64,000 nt of DNA from Jiangella asiatica (GTDB taxonomy: Bacteria; Actinomycetota; Actinomycetes; Jiangellales; Jiangellaceae), in NCBI RefSeq assembly GCF_004349065.1, contig NZ_SMKZ01000011.1, positions 83,328-147,327 on the forward strand, read 5' to 3'. Positions within the stretch are counted from its first letter, which is position 1; each line of letters opens with the position of its first letter. The notes under the pieces are model-generated. The model searched no databases. It saw nothing but the letters and a program-made list of their open reading frames with translations, and was not told the origin of the DNA. The position numbers and the translations under genes are program-made. Of this stretch, positions 24,397 through 33,643 are shown piece after piece.

Positions 24397-25451
24397 CGTT
24401 CTCCCTGGGTCTGGTGGTCGGCGCCCGGCTCGGCGAGGTGGCAGGCGACGAGCTGCCTGCCGCCGCGCAGGTCGAGCGCGGGATCGTCGTGCGAGCAGCG
24501 GTCGATCGCCTTCGGGCACCGGGTGTGGAAGTGGCACCCCGACGGCGGGTCGAGCGGGCTGGGCACGTCGCCGGTGAGCTTGATCCGGCCGGGACGGTTC
24601 CGCTCCGCGGGGGTGTGCGCCGGAACCGAGGAGAGCAACGCCTGGGTGTAGGGATGGCGTGGGCTGCGGTAGATCTGGTCCTTCTCGCCGTACTCGACGA
24701 TGCGGCCCAGGTACATGACGGCGACGCGGTGGCTGATGTGCCGGACCACGGCGAGGTCGTGCGCGATGAACAGGTACGACAGGCCGAGGTCGCGCTGGAG
24801 GTCCACGAGCAGGTTGACGATCTGCGCCTGCACCGACACGTCGAGCGCTGACACCGGCTCGTCGAGGATCAGCAGCGACGGGTCGAGGGCCAGCGCCCGC
24901 GCGATGCCGATCCGCTGTCGCTGCCCGCCGGAGAACTCGTGCGGCAGCCGGCCGGACCAGCGCGGGTCCAGCCCGCATCGCTCCATGAGCTCGGCCACCT
25001 TGGCCGGACCGGCGGCGTCGTACCGGCCGTGGATCCGCAGCGGTTCGGCGATGATCTCGTGCGTCGTCATCCGCGGGTTCAGCGACTCCGCGGGGTCCTG
25101 GAAGACGAACTGCATGTTCCGGCGGACGGGCCGCAGCGCCGACCGGCTGGCCGTCGAGATGTCCCGCCCGTCGAAGACGATCCGGCCCGAGGTCGGCCGC
25201 AGCCGCCGGATCACGGCCAGGCCGGTGGTCGACTTGCCGCAGCCGGACTCCCCCACCAGCCCGAGCGTCTCGCCGCGCCCGATGGTGAACGACACGTCGT
25301 TCACCGCTTGGACGGTCTGCCGCGGGCCGAGGAGTCCCGAGCGGACCGGGAAGTGGATCGTCAGGTTCTCCACGCGCAGGATCTCGCCGCCGGCGCGACC
25401 CATCGAGCTTCCGGCCGGGGTTCCGGCCGGCGTAAGTGCGGAGGTCGTCAT
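24393..25451 (-). CDS. Oligopeptide/oligosaccharide ABC importer ATPase (OppF/DppF-like)
   Basis: 352 residues. Walker [10 protein letters not shown] (about 69-77), Q-loop FQDPAESLNPRM, signature [15 protein letters not shown], Walker B LLILDEPVSALDVS and H-loop FIAHDL are intact. The C-terminus carries the oligopeptide-transporter extension with the cysteine pattern CHFHTRCPKAIDRC, which in related ATPases can hold an Fe-S cluster. It pairs with the OppD-like ATPase encoded just upstream (ATGA overlap) and powers the OppB/OppC permease. Oligopeptide-type importers often take up oligosaccharides in actinobacterial and thermophile glycan loci. Confidence 0.93.
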   Translation of the reverse strand: MTTSALTPAGTPAGSSMGRAGGEILRVENLTIHFPVRSGLLGPRQTVQAVNDVSFTIGRGETLGLVGESGCGKSTTGLAVIRRLRPTSGRIVFDGRDISTASRSALRPVRRNMQFVFQDPAESLNPRMTTHEIIAEPLRIHGRYDAAGPAKVAELMERCGLDPRWSGRLPHEFSGGQRQRIGIARALALDPSLLILDEPVSALDVSVQAQIVNLLVDLQRDLGLSYLFIAHDLAVVRHISHRVAVMYLGRIVEYGEKDQIYRSPRHPYTQALLSSVPAHTPAERNRPGRIKLTGDVPSPLDPPSGCHFHTRCPKAIDRCSHDDPALDLRGGRQLVACHLAEPGADHQTQGER

Positions 25452-26563
25452 CGGCCGTCTCCCGTCAGCGGCACCCCGGTCAGCTCGCTGACCCGGGCTG
25501 CCTCGGCCGCGGTCTCCTCCGCACTGATCTCCTCAGTGAAGTGGCACGCCGACCGGCGCCCCGCGGCGATCTCGCGCAGCTCCGGTGTCTCCGTCGCGCA
25601 CACGTCGCGGCCGGCGCGGAGCGTGCACCGGGGATGGAAGCGGCACCCGGGCGGCGGGTCGGCCAGGTTGGGCGGCGAACCGGGGATCGGGACCAGCCGG
25701 TCGACGTCGGCGTCGAGTCGGGGCAGCCCGGCCATCAGCCCGATCGTGTACGGGTGCCGGGGCGCGGCGAAGATCTCCTCGGCCGAGCCGGTCTCGACCA
25801 CCCGGCCGCCGTACATCACAACCACCGTGTCGGCCAGCTCGGCGACGACGCCGAGGTCATGAGTGATGACGATCGCGGCGGCGCCCGTGGCCGCCTTCGC
25901 GTCGCGCAGGACGTCGAGCACCTGTGCCTGGATGGTGACGTCGAGCGCGGTGGTCGGCTCGTCGGCGATCAGCAGGCTCGGCTCGTTGGCGATCGCCATG
26001 GCGATCATGACGCGCTGGCGCATGCCGCCGGAGAACTCGTGCGGGAACTGCCGCATCCGCAGCTCCGGTTGTGGGATGCCGACGACGCGCAGCAGCTCGA
26101 CGGCCCGCCGCTCGGCCGCGCGCCGGCCGCCCGGATAGCGGTGTTCGCGCAGCATCTCCACCAGCTGCTTGCCGACCCGCACGACCGGGTTCAGCGAGGT
26201 CATCGGGTCCTGGAAGATCATCGCGACCGCGCCGCCGCGGACCGCCCGCAGCGTGCGCCGGTCGGCGTCGAGCAGTTCCCTGCCGTCGAGGCGCACGCTG
26301 CCACGCACCTCGACGTTGCCGGAGCGCGGTAGCAGCTGCAACACGGCCAGGACCGACGCGCTCTTGCCCGACCCCGACTCGCCGACGACGGCGACGGTCT
26401 CGCCGCGCCGGACCGTGAAGCTCACCCGGTCGGCCGCCTGCACCGATCCGTCGTCGCCGTGGAACGTGACCTCCAGGTCGCGGATCTCGAGGATGACGTC
26501 GTCGCGGGCATCGGAGCCGCTGTTCATGGCGCTGTCCTTCGTCGCTGCGGTCACGCGGCTCAC
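25448..26563 (-). CDS. Oligopeptide/oligosaccharide ABC importer ATPase (OppD/DppD-like)
   Basis: 371 residues if read from GTG 26563, which gives the same 4-base overlap seen at most junctions of this operon; ATG 26527 (359 residues, AAGGA upstream) is a real alternative. Motifs: Walker [11 protein letters not shown]-loop [10 protein letters not shown], signature [15 protein letters not shown], Walker [16 protein letters not shown]-loop VITHDL, and the C-terminal Opp extension with [16 protein letters not shown]. It forms the heterodimeric motor with the OppF-like protein. Confidence 0.92.
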   Translation of the reverse strand: MSRVTAATKDSAMNSGSDARDDVILEIRDLEVTFHGDDGSVQAADRVSFTVRRGETVAVVGESGSGKSASVLAVLQLLPRSGNVEVRGSVRLDGRELLDADRRTLRAVRGGAVAMIFQDPMTSLNPVVRVGKQLVEMLREHRYPGGRRAAERRAVELLRVVGIPQPELRMRQFPHEFSGGMRQRVMIAMAIANEPSLLIADEPTTALDVTIQAQVLDVLRDAKAATGAAAIVITHDLGVVAELADTVVVMYGGRVVETGSAEEIFAAPRHPYTIGLMAGLPRLDADVDRLVPIPGSPPNLADPPPGCRFHPRCTLRAGRDVCATETPELREIAAGRRSACHFTEEISAEETAAEAARVSELTGVPLTGDGR

Positions 26564-27519
26564 CACACCCGGCTCTTCCGCCCCCCGAGCGACTCCCGCA
26601 GCGAGTCCGCCAGCAGGTTCAGTGCCAGCAGGAACACCGCGAGGGTGAGGCCCGGGAAGACGCCGTACCAGGGGGCGTCGCGCAGGTAGGTCCGGCTTTC
26701 GTTGAGCATCAGCCCCCACGACGGCTGTGGCGGCTGGGTGCCCAGGCCGATGAACGACAGGCCGGCCTCGAGCAGGATGCCCATGCCGATCGCCAGGCTG
26801 AGCTGCACCAGCAGCGGCCCGAGCACGTTCGGCAGGAGGTGCTTGACCATGATGTGGGCGTCCCGGCCGCCCAGGCACTCGGCCGCGACCACGTAGTCGC
26901 GTTCGCGCTCCCTGAGCGTCGAGGCACGGGCGAGCCGGGCGAAGACCGGGATGTTGATCAAGGCGATGGCGACCAGGACCTGGCCGGTTCCGGTGCCGAG
27001 GACGGCGACGACCACGATCGCCAGCAGGAGGCCGGGATAGGCCAGCAGCGCGTCCCAGATGCGCCCGGTGACCGAGTCGACCCACCCGCGGTAGTACGCG
27101 GACGCGATGCCGAGCAGGGTGCCGACCGTGGCACCGAGGAGCACTCCGCCGATGCCGACCGTCAGCGCGATCCGGGCGCCGAAGATGATCCGGCTGAGGA
27201 TGTCGCGGCCCAGCTGGTCGGTGCCCAACCAGTACTCCCCGCCCGGCGGGGCGAGCACGGCGTCGCGGTCCTGGGCGATCGGGTCGTGCGGCGCGACCAG
27301 TGGCGCAAGCACCGCGGCGAGCGCGAACAGCGCGACGACACCCAGCGCCACCATGCCCTGGGGCGAGCGGACGGTCGTGGTGAGCGCCCGTCGCAAAGGG
27401 CGCCGCGGCCGCTGGCCCAGCCGGGTCGGTCGCGCGGCGCTGCCGTCGGCCGCATCGGTCGTGCCGGAGTCGGCGAGGCCGACCGGCTGGGCCTCGGAGA
27501 GCATGCGCGGCGCGGTCAT
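26560..27519 (-). CDS. ABC importer permease, OppC/DppC-like
   Basis: 319 residues from ATG 27519 (ATGA overlap with OppB). After a 40-residue cytosolic N-terminus and a first helix (LGVVALFALAAVLAPLVAP), the protein has the OppC-specific motif YWLGTDQLGRDILSRIIFGARI, five more helices, and the EAA coupling loop near AAECLGGRDAHIMVKHLLPN. It forms the translocation pore with the OppB-like subunit. Integral membrane protein. Confidence 0.92.
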   Translation of the reverse strand: MTAPRMLSEAQPVGLADSGTTDAADGSAARPTRLGQRPRRPLRRALTTTVRSPQGMVALGVVALFALAAVLAPLVAPHDPIAQDRDAVLAPPGGEYWLGTDQLGRDILSRIIFGARIALTVGIGGVLLGATVGTLLGIASAYYRGWVDSVTGRIWDALLAYPGLLLAIVVVAVLGTGTGQVLVAIALINIPVFARLARASTLRERERDYVVAAECLGGRDAHIMVKHLLPNVLGPLLVQLSLAIGMGILLEAGLSFIGLGTQPPQPSWGLMLNESRTYLRDAPWYGVFPGLTLAVFLLALNLLADSLRESLGGRKSRVW

Positions 27520-28478
27520 GCGGCGACCTCCCGGCGGCCGAGCCGGATCCGAGGATCGATGCCGCCGTAGACGAGGTCCACGATGAGGTTGATCAGCGCG
27601 AACCACGCCACCATCAGCAGCAGGATTCCCTGGACGACGAGGTAGTCACGGTTGAGGATCGACTGCACCAGCAGCCGTCCCAGCCCCGGCCAGGCGAAGA
27701 TCGCCTCGATGATCACGGCCCCGGACAGCATGTGGCCGAGCATGATCCCGAGCATGGTGACGACCGGGATCAAGGCATTGCGAAGCCCGTGCCGGACGAC
27801 GACGCGGACCCGGCTGATCCCTTTGGCGACGGCGGTACGGATGTAGTCCTCGGACAGAGCCTCGATCATGGCCGTGCGGCAGTACCGGATGAGGATCGCC
27901 ATCTGGTCACTGGCCAGCGCGAACGCCGGCAGGATCAGGTACTTCGCCGCCTCGCCCGGGTTGTCGGTCAACGACGCGTAGCCGCCGGCGGGGAGGATCC
28001 CGAGGTACAGCGCGAAGACCAGGATGCCGATGATCGCGAGCCAGAAGTTCGGGATGGCGATGGGCAGCGCCGTCAGGGTGGTGACCAGCCGGTCCACGAC
28101 GCCGTTGGGCCGCATGGCGGCCAGGCAGCCGAGCGGGATCGCGATGACGACAGCGATCAGGATACTGGTCAGCGCCAGCTGCAGGGTGGGCCCGACGCGG
28201 GTCATGATCAGCTCGGCGGCCGGCTGGCCGTTGACATAGGACGTGCCCAGGTCGCCGGTCAGGACGCCGCCGAGCCAGTCGATGAACTGGACGACGACCG
28301 GCCGGTCCAGCCCGAGCTCCCGCCGGACCTGTGCGATCGCCTCCGGGCTGGCGTCCTCACCGGCGACGAGGCTGGCCGGGTCGCCCGGAGCGAGGTGCAG
28401 GATCATGAAGATCAGGAAGCTCGACAGCAGCAGGACCGGGACGAACTGCGCCAGCCTCCCGATGACGTAGCGAGTCAC
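27516..28478 (-). CDS. ABC importer permease, OppB/DppB-like
   Basis: 320 residues, GTG 28478 overlapping the binding-protein stop by GTGA. Begins with a membrane helix (LAQFVPVLLLSSFLIFMILHLAPGDP) carrying the OppB hallmark, then a periplasmic segment with the ELGLDRPVVVQFIDWL motif, LGTSYVNGQPA, and five helices; the EAA-type loop reads YIRTAVAKGISRVRVVVRHGLRNALIP. Partner of the OppC-like subunit directly downstream. Confidence 0.93.
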   Translation of the reverse strand: MTRYVIGRLAQFVPVLLLSSFLIFMILHLAPGDPASLVAGEDASPEAIAQVRRELGLDRPVVVQFIDWLGGVLTGDLGTSYVNGQPAAELIMTRVGPTLQLALTSILIAVVIAIPLGCLAAMRPNGVVDRLVTTLTALPIAIPNFWLAIIGILVFALYLGILPAGGYASLTDNPGEAAKYLILPAFALASDQMAILIRYCRTAMIEALSEDYIRTAVAKGISRVRVVVRHGLRNALIPVVTMLGIMLGHMLSGAVIIEAIFAWPGLGRLLVQSILNRDYLVVQGILLLMVAWFALINLIVDLVYGGIDPRIRLGRREVAA

Positions 28479-30073
28479 CCCTCGTCCACCCAGACTTCCC
28501 GCAGGTCGAAGCCGCCGTTGGGCCGCCGCTCGCCCCAGCCGTGGACCGTGGCGTCGCTCGCCATCACGAGGTTGTTCGTGGCGATCGGCATGACGAACGA
28601 CTCCTCCAGGAGCAGTTCGTTCAGCCGGCCGTAGATCTCCTCCCTGGCGGCGTCATCGGTGGCCGACCACAGCTCCTCGACCAGCGCGGTGTACGCCTCA
28701 CCGGCGTAGTTGGACTGGTTGGTCTCGGGGTTGAACGGCCGGGAGAGCAGGAACAGCGAAGCGGGACTGAAGTTGGACGATCCGTACGGCCCGGACAGCA
28801 GACCGGTGTAGTTCGCCTGCTGCGACAACTCACGCCACCGGGGAACCTCAGGGGTCTCGACGTTCAGCTCCACCCCGATCGAGGCCAGGTCGGCCTGGAG
28901 GATCTGGGCGAAGTCCACCAGTGGTGCCTGGCCGCCGTTGCTCCACAGGTCCAGCGACAGCGAGTCGACGCCGGCATCGTCGAGGAGGCGCCGAGCCTCG
29001 TCGAGGTCGTAGGCCATCGAGGCGTCGATCTCCTCGTCGTACGCCGGCGAGGTCAGTGGCCACGGCAGCGCGGTCGGGTCGCCGATGCCGGACAGCGTCT
29101 GCTCGACGAACCGCTCGCGGTCGATCGCGTGGTTGATCGCCTGCCGCACCCGCGGGTCCGTGAGCGCTGGGTCGCTCACGTTGGCCGCGATGTAGTAGGA
29201 ACCGGCCGGATCGGTGACGGTGACCTTCCAGCCACCGTCCTCGAGCCGGGCGACCTCGTTGAGCGGGACGTTGCTGACAGCGTCGAGCTCACCCGACTCC
29301 AGCTGGACGACCATGGTCTGCGGGTCCGGGGCCACCTGCACCACGACCTCGTCGAGGTACGGCAGCTCGTCGTCCCAGTAGTCCTCGTTGCGCGTCAGCG
29401 TGTAGCTGCGCTCCGGCTGCCACTCGGCGAGGGCGAACGGACCGGTGCCGTTGGCGACCGTGGTGGCGTCCGGGCCCTCGACGGTCGCCTGATCGACGAT
29501 GTAGAGCATCTCCAGGAAGTCGAATATGTTCGGCAGCGCGCGGCTGAACGCGATGGTGACCGTGCGGTCGTCGGGAGTCTCGACCCCGGTGACGAGCTTG
29601 GCGAACGCGGCCAGCTGCGGCGCTCCCACCACGGGATCGGCCACCCGCTCGACGGTGTACTTCACGTCGGCGGAGGTCAGTTCCTTGCCGTCGTGGAACG
29701 TGACGCCATTGCGCAGCGTCAGCGTGATGCTCGTGGCGTCGTCGGCCAGCTCCCACGACTCGGCGAGCTCCGGTTGCGGCTGCAGCTCGTCGTCGAGCTC
29801 GACCAGGGTGTTGTACACCGCGTCGGCATAGAGCAGCTGGACCTCGCCGAGCACGTTGCCGTCGAGGCTCACGATGTCGGCCGGCCGGCCGATCGTGAGG
29901 CTGCCGCCGCGGACCGGTTCGCCGGACGAGCTCCCGACCTCGGTCTGGTTGTCGTCGCCCGTCCCGCCGGCGCTGTCGACGGGAGAGCAGCCAGCGAGAG
30001 CGAGGACGGCGACCGCTCCGCCGGCCATGATCGTGCGCGGCATACGCCGGAGTGCGTCAAGCCGGGTGGACAT
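28475..30073 (-). CDS. Solute-binding lipoprotein of an Opp-type ABC importer (SBP family 5)
   Basis: 532 residues from ATG 30073 with AGGAGG seven bases upstream. Lipoprotein signal: basic start, hydrophobic 16-27, lipobox L-A-G-C29. Mature part has the SBP_bac_5 pattern: GGSLTIGRPADIVSLDG, TLRNGVTFHDGKELTSADVKYTVERV, LNEVARLEDGGW, DPRVRQAINHAIDRERFV and YDLDEARRLLDDAG. It delivers ligand to the coupled OppB/C/D/F system. The first structural gene of locus 1; the ROK repressor gene ends 38 bases upstream. Ligand unknown; a sulfated oligosaccharide is inferred from the downstream enzymes. Confidence 0.92.
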   Translation of the reverse strand: MSTRLDALRRMPRTIMAGGAVAVLALAGCSPVDSAGGTGDDNQTEVGSSSGEPVRGGSLTIGRPADIVSLDGNVLGEVQLLYADAVYNTLVELDDELQPQPELAESWELADDATSITLTLRNGVTFHDGKELTSADVKYTVERVADPVVGAPQLAAFAKLVTGVETPDDRTVTIAFSRALPNIFDFLEMLYIVDQATVEGPDATTVANGTGPFALAEWQPERSYTLTRNEDYWDDELPYLDEVVVQVAPDPQTMVVQLESGELDAVSNVPLNEVARLEDGGWKVTVTDPAGSYYIAANVSDPALTDPRVRQAINHAIDRERFVEQTLSGIGDPTALPWPLTSPAYDEEIDASMAYDLDEARRLLDDAGVDSLSLDLWSNGGQAPLVDFAQILQADLASIGVELNVETPEVPRWRELSQQANYTGLLSGPYGSSNFSPASLFLLSRPFNPETNQSNYAGEAYTALVEELWSATDDAAREEIYGRLNELLLEESFVMPIATNNLVMASDATVHGWGERRPNGGFDLREVWVDEG

Positions 30074-30111
30074 GGCCTGCCTCCTGGAAGCTTCGAAGAG
30101 TGAGGAGATGG

Positions 30112-31353
30112 TCAGGTGGTGCTGGTCGATCTGAGCGGGGTGGCCTCGCGGAGCACGCAGGCGACCGCACCCAGGGCGCCAGCCCGGTCGCCGAGCTGAC
30201 CCGGCACGACGCGGAGCTGGTCGGCGACGATCGGCAACGCGTGGTCCAGCAGCGTGCTCTCCAGCGGCGCCAGGTAGTGCTCGCCCGCCGCCGCGAGGTC
30301 GCCCCCGATGACGACGAGCTCGGGGTTGAGCAGGTTGCAGACCCCGGCGAGGACGCGGCCCAAGGTGCCGGCGGCGTCGGCGAGCACCCGCCGGGCGGCC
30401 CGGTGACCGTCGTCGACCATCGACAGGATGTGGCCGATCGTCAAGTCTCTTGACATTCCCTGGAGCTGAGCCACCAGCGCCGGAACCGCCGCGTACAGCT
30501 CGAGACAGCCCCGGCTGCCGCACGGGCACACCGGGCCGTCGAGGTCCACCGGCATGTGGCCGAGGGCGCCGGTCGCGCCGATGGCGCCACCGAACACCCT
30601 TCCGTCGACCACGAGGCCGGCGCTGAGGCCAGAGGAGATCTTCACGTAGATGACGTTGCGGCAGCCCTGCGCGACGCCCCAGGCGATCTCCGCCAGCGCG
30701 CCGAGATGAGCGGTGTTGTCCATACTGACGGGCACGTTCAGGCGGCGGCTCAGGTCGCTGGCCGCATGTGCGCCGGCCCAGGGCAGCGACCGGCTCGACG
30801 CACCGACCTCGCCCGTGCGCTGGTCAACCGGACCCGGAACCCCGAGGCCGACGCCCACGACCCGCGACCACGGCATGTCTGCCCTGGCCAGCAAAGTTTT
30901 AGCAAGGTCGACACCGACGTCGAGACGGTTCTCCCACGGCAGCTCGGCCCCCAGGTCGTGCGACTCCTCCGCCAGGACCTCGTGCCCGAGGTCCGCCACG
31001 ACACCCACGACGGCGTCGGCGCTGAAGTCCAGCCCGATGACCGCGCCCGCCTTGGGGTTGAGGCTCAGCCCGGTCCGCGGCCTGGATCCCTTGCGCTCGA
31101 CGTCGTCCACCGCGGCGTACCTGTCGGTGTCGTCGCCGACCTCGACCACGATGCCCTCGTCGAGCAGGTCGGCGACGATGGTGGACACCGTGGTCCGGGA
31201 GACGCCGGCCCGGCGGGCGAGCTCGGCGCGGTGCAGCACCCCGTTCTCCTGCAGCAGGCCGAGCAACCGCTCGCGGTTGCTCTCGCGCAGGGATCGCAGC
31301 GACCCGTTGCCCGTATCCACCATGGTGCGGAGCATGGTGGACGCCTGGGACAC
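30112..31353 (-). CDS. ROK-family transcriptional repressor
   Basis: 413 residues from GTG 31353; ATG 31335 and ATG 31323 are alternatives and the start is uncertain. N-terminal winged helix (RAELARRAGVSRTTVSTIVADLLDEGIV), then a ROK domain with VGLGVPGPVD, VSMDNTAHLGALAE and the zinc motif CPCGSRGCLE. ROK repressors bind a sugar or sugar phosphate that releases DNA. Encoded immediately upstream of the importer, it is the obvious local regulator of locus 1. Confidence 0.9.
   Translation of the reverse strand: MSQASTMLRTMVDTGNGSLRSLRESNRERLLGLLQENGVLHRAELARRAGVSRTTVSTIVADLLDEGIVVEVGDDTDRYAAVDDVERKGSRPRTGLSLNPKAGAVIGLDFSADAVVGVVADLGHEVLAEESHDLGAELPWENRLDVGVDLAKTLLARADMPWSRVVGVGLGVPGPVDQRTGEVGASSRSLPWAGAHAASDLSRRLNVPVSMDNTAHLGALAEIAWGVAQGCRNVIYVKISSGLSAGLVVDGRVFGGAIGATGALGHMPVDLDGPVCPCGSRGCLELYAAVPALVAQLQGMSRDLTIGHILSMVDDGHRAARRVLADAAGTLGRVLAGVCNLLNPELVVIGGDLAAAGEHYLAPLESTLLDHALPIVADQLRVVPGQLGDRAGALGAVACVLREATPLRSTSTT
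30440..30454. promoter_or_regulatory. Possible ROK operator inside the ROK gene
   Basis: GTCAAG-TCT-CTTGAC is a perfect 6-3-6 palindrome within the coding region. The nine bases TGTCAAGAG recur at 31355-31363 just upstream of the ROK start, where TTGACA is visible on the minus strand. The two sites could be paired operators; this is inference. Confidence 0.3.
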
Positions 31354-31446
31354 CTGTCAAGAGTGTGAACGAAATATCGCCTGTTGGGTGATGTCCGTGC
31401 CCGCAGTATTGCGCCCTTCCTACGCATGCAGCCTCCGGTTCGGTTG

Positions 31447-32334
31447 TCAGCGCGGGTCGAGGGCGTAGCGGATGCCGGTGAGCCGCTCTGAGCGCTCCCA
31501 CAGCTGGGTGGCGAGCGCGGCGTCTCGCGACCTTCGGTTCGAACGGACCACGGTCGGGTGGCCGTTGCGCTGCATGAGCCCGTCCGGCCCGATGCAGGAG
31601 CCGCCGTCGACACCGGGCGCGGTCGCGGCGTAGAGCAGCGGCAGCGCGCCCATCTCGGGGCTCTGCGCGCGCCCGCCGGCCAGGATCTTCCCCTGCAGGG
31701 ACGTGTCCCGGCGCTGGCCCTCGGTCGCGGAGACGCCGGGGTGAGCCGCCACCGAGATGGTGCTCCGGCCGGCCGCCTCCAGCCGTCGCTGGAGCTCGTA
31801 GGCGAACAGCAGGTTGGCCAGCTTGGACTGCGCGTAGGCGAACCACCGCTGGTAGCGACGGTTTTCCCAGTTCAGGTCGTCGCGCACCCGGCCGAGCACG
31901 TGCAGCCCGCTGGACACGGTGACGACGCGATCACGCACACGATCGATCAGCAGGCCGGTCAGCGCGAACGGCCCGAGATGGTTGGTGCCGATGTGCCGCT
32001 CGAACCCGTCGGCCGTCACACCCTTCGGCACCGCCATGACTCCCGCGTTGTTCATCAGCACGTCGACGTCGCCGTCGAGGCCGTCGGCGAAGGCACGGAC
32101 CGACGACAGGTCGGCGAGGTCGAGCCGGCGGGCCTCGGTGTTCCCGCCGATCGTCTCGGCCACGGCCCGAGTCGCGTCCACGTTGCGGCTCGCCATGATC
32201 ACTCTCGCGCCGGCCCGGGCCAGCACGCGGCTCAGCTGCGCGCCGAGGCCGCTGTTCGCGCCGGTGACGACCACCGTGCGGCCGTTCTGGGCGGGCACGT
32301 CGACCGCCGTCCAGTCGATGTGCGTAGCAGGCAT
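31447..32334 (-). CDS. Short-chain dehydrogenase/reductase (retinol-dehydrogenase/POR-like)
   Basis: 295 residues, ATG 32334 with GGAGGTGG upstream. Cofactor motif T24-GANSGLG, D-L-A-D at 72-75, N95-NAG98, catalytic S141/S142, Y167-A-Q-S-K171. The C-terminal half (AHPGVSATE, LLYAATAPGVDGG) is typical of the light-dependent protochlorophyllide-reductase/retinol-dehydrogenase-like SDRs common in actinobacteria. NADP(H) use is likely from the arginine after strand two (MASRN). Divergent TetR gene and intervening palindromes indicate local repression. Substrate unknown. Confidence 0.9.
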   Translation of the reverse strand: MPATHIDWTAVDVPAQNGRTVVVTGANSGLGAQLSRVLARAGARVIMASRNVDATRAVAETIGGNTEARRLDLADLSSVRAFADGLDGDVDVLMNNAGVMAVPKGVTADGFERHIGTNHLGPFALTGLLIDRVRDRVVTVSSGLHVLGRVRDDLNWENRRYQRWFAYAQSKLANLLFAYELQRRLEAAGRSTISVAAHPGVSATEGQRRDTSLQGKILAGGRAQSPEMGALPLLYAATAPGVDGGSCIGPDGLMQRNGHPTVVRSNRRSRDAALATQLWERSERLTGIRYALDPR

Positions 32335-32351
32335 CGGAATCCACCTCCGTT

Positions 32352-32380
32352 GGTACGATACGGTATCGTATCATCGTACC
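32352..32380. promoter_or_regulatory. Palindromic operator between the SDR and TetR genes
   Basis: ACGATAC-G-GTATCGT (32355-32369) is a perfect 7-1-7 palindrome; GGTACGAT (32352-32359) is repeated inverted at 32373-32380. The right side continues into tandem CGTAC units (32376-32390). The nested and repeated half-sites suggest binding by two TetR dimers, covering both divergent promoters. Confidence 0.8.
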
Positions 32381-32417
32381 GTACCGTACCGTATCCCGAT
32401 GCGCTAGAGTGCGGACC

Positions 32418-33014
32418 ATGCCAGATGCTCCACTGCGGATGGGCCGGTCTCGGGAGAGCGAGTTGCTCGACGCCGTCGTCGAGGTGCTCCGGGAGACCGG
32501 CTACGACCGCCTCACCGTCGACGCCGTCGTCGCCAAGGCCCGCGCGAGCAAGACGACTGTCTACCGGCGCTGGCCGACCAAGTCCGAGCTCGTCATCGCC
32601 GCCGTGTCGCACGCGACGAACGACCTACCGGTCAACGCCGACACCGGCTCGCTCCGCGACGACCTGCTGATCGTGCTGGAAGGGCTCCGGCTCGAGCTCG
32701 AGGGCTTCGGCGACCTCATCCCCGGCCTGGTCTCGGGTGCACGTCGCGATCCAGAGCTGGCGCGCGCGTTCCGCGAGAACCTCGTCGCACCCGGCCGCGA
32801 CGGGGTGCTCGACATCCTGTCCCGCGCCAAGGCCCGCGGCGAGCTGCCCGCGGACGCGGACATCGACATGCTCTGGCGGCTGCCGCCGGCCATGATGTTC
32901 CTGCGGTTGCTGATCACCGGCGAACCGCTGGAGCGTGACTACGTTCGCCACCTCGTCGACGACGTCGTCCTGCCGCTCGCCCACGCCTCGCGGAGGTCCC
33001 CGGACCCGGCGTGA
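32418..33014 (+). CDS. TetR/AcrR-family repressor
   Basis: 198 residues from ATG 32418 (GTG 32409 is an alternative). Helix-turn-helix at about 22-48: LTVDAVVAKARASKTTVYRRWPTK split over the recognition helix, the standard TetR_N end. The C-terminal domain is helical with a ligand pocket of hydrophobic residues (LWRLPPAMMFLRLLI). Divergent from the SDR gene with the operator between them, so it very likely represses both genes; the SDR substrate may be the inducer. Confidence 0.9.
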   Translation: MPDAPLRMGRSRESELLDAVVEVLRETGYDRLTVDAVVAKARASKTTVYRRWPTKSELVIAAVSHATNDLPVNADTGSLRDDLLIVLEGLRLELEGFGDLIPGLVSGARRDPELARAFRENLVAPGRDGVLDILSRAKARGELPADADIDMLWRLPPAMMFLRLLITGEPLERDYVRHLVDDVVLPLAHASRRSPDPA

Positions 33015-33059
33015 CCGGCCGCTGGATCGGGCCGGCTGCGCGGCCGCGGGCGCATGAGG

Positions 33060-33521
33060 TCATCGCGGGATGAGGCGGACCACCGGGTACGTCCGGTCGG
33101 ACTTGCTCTGGTACTTCGCGATCCGAGGCTGGGCGGTCGCGATGATCTCCCAGGCGCGGTCCCGTTCGGCACCCTCGAGAGGATGTGGCGTCACCGGAAC
33201 GGGAGCTTCGCCGGGCAGCTCGATCGACACCTGGTCGGGGTGTGCCAGCAGGTTGGCGTGCCAGTCGGGGTGCTGGCTCCCGCCGCCCGACCCGACGATC
33301 AGCCGAGCGCCGTCGTCGCCGTCGGCGAACCACGCCAGCGGATTCGCCCGCGGCCGCCCGCTCTGGCGACCGACCGTGTTCAGGATCAGCAGGTCCATGC
33401 CCATGAGGTGGCCGCGGCCACCGCGGATCTTGCGGTTCGTCCGGGCGTTCGCCTTGTGCTGCATCCACCGCGAGAACGCGCCGGGCGTCCCGGGCTTGCG
33501 GTCCTGCTTGTTCTGCGTCAT
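33060..33521 (-). CDS. Deazaflavin (F420)-dependent nitroreductase-family protein (Ddn-like)
   Basis: 153 residues, ATG 33521. The split-barrel Ddn pattern is recognisable: GMDLLILNTVGRQSGRPRANPL, then LIVGSGGGSQHPDWHANLLAHPD, and a late AWEIIATAQPRIAKYQ. These motifs bind the F420 phosphate and deazaflavin in mycobacterial Ddn. Members reduce quinones or nitroimidazoles with F420H2. The last 20 residues end with VVRLIPR as in family members. F420 use supports an actinobacterial host. Confidence 0.88.
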   Translation of the reverse strand: MTQNKQDRKPGTPGAFSRWMQHKANARTNRKIRGGRGHLMGMDLLILNTVGRQSGRPRANPLAWFADGDDGARLIVGSGGGSQHPDWHANLLAHPDQVSIELPGEAPVPVTPHPLEGAERDRAWEIIATAQPRIAKYQSKSDRTYPVVRLIPR

Positions 33522-33643
33522 GTGCGCCTCCAGTCGATCAACGTGATCTCCACTGGCGGCTACGCTAGGTGCGGCCCGGAACCGGGCGCTTCTCGATTCC
33601 TGACCGGTCTGGCCGCGGCACCGTGAGAACGCGAGCCTCGGGC

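Noticed and set aside
31332..31360. TTGACA upstream of the ROK gene as a complete promoter
   Set aside because: No acceptable -10 hexamer lies 15-19 bases downstream, so only the half-site is noted.
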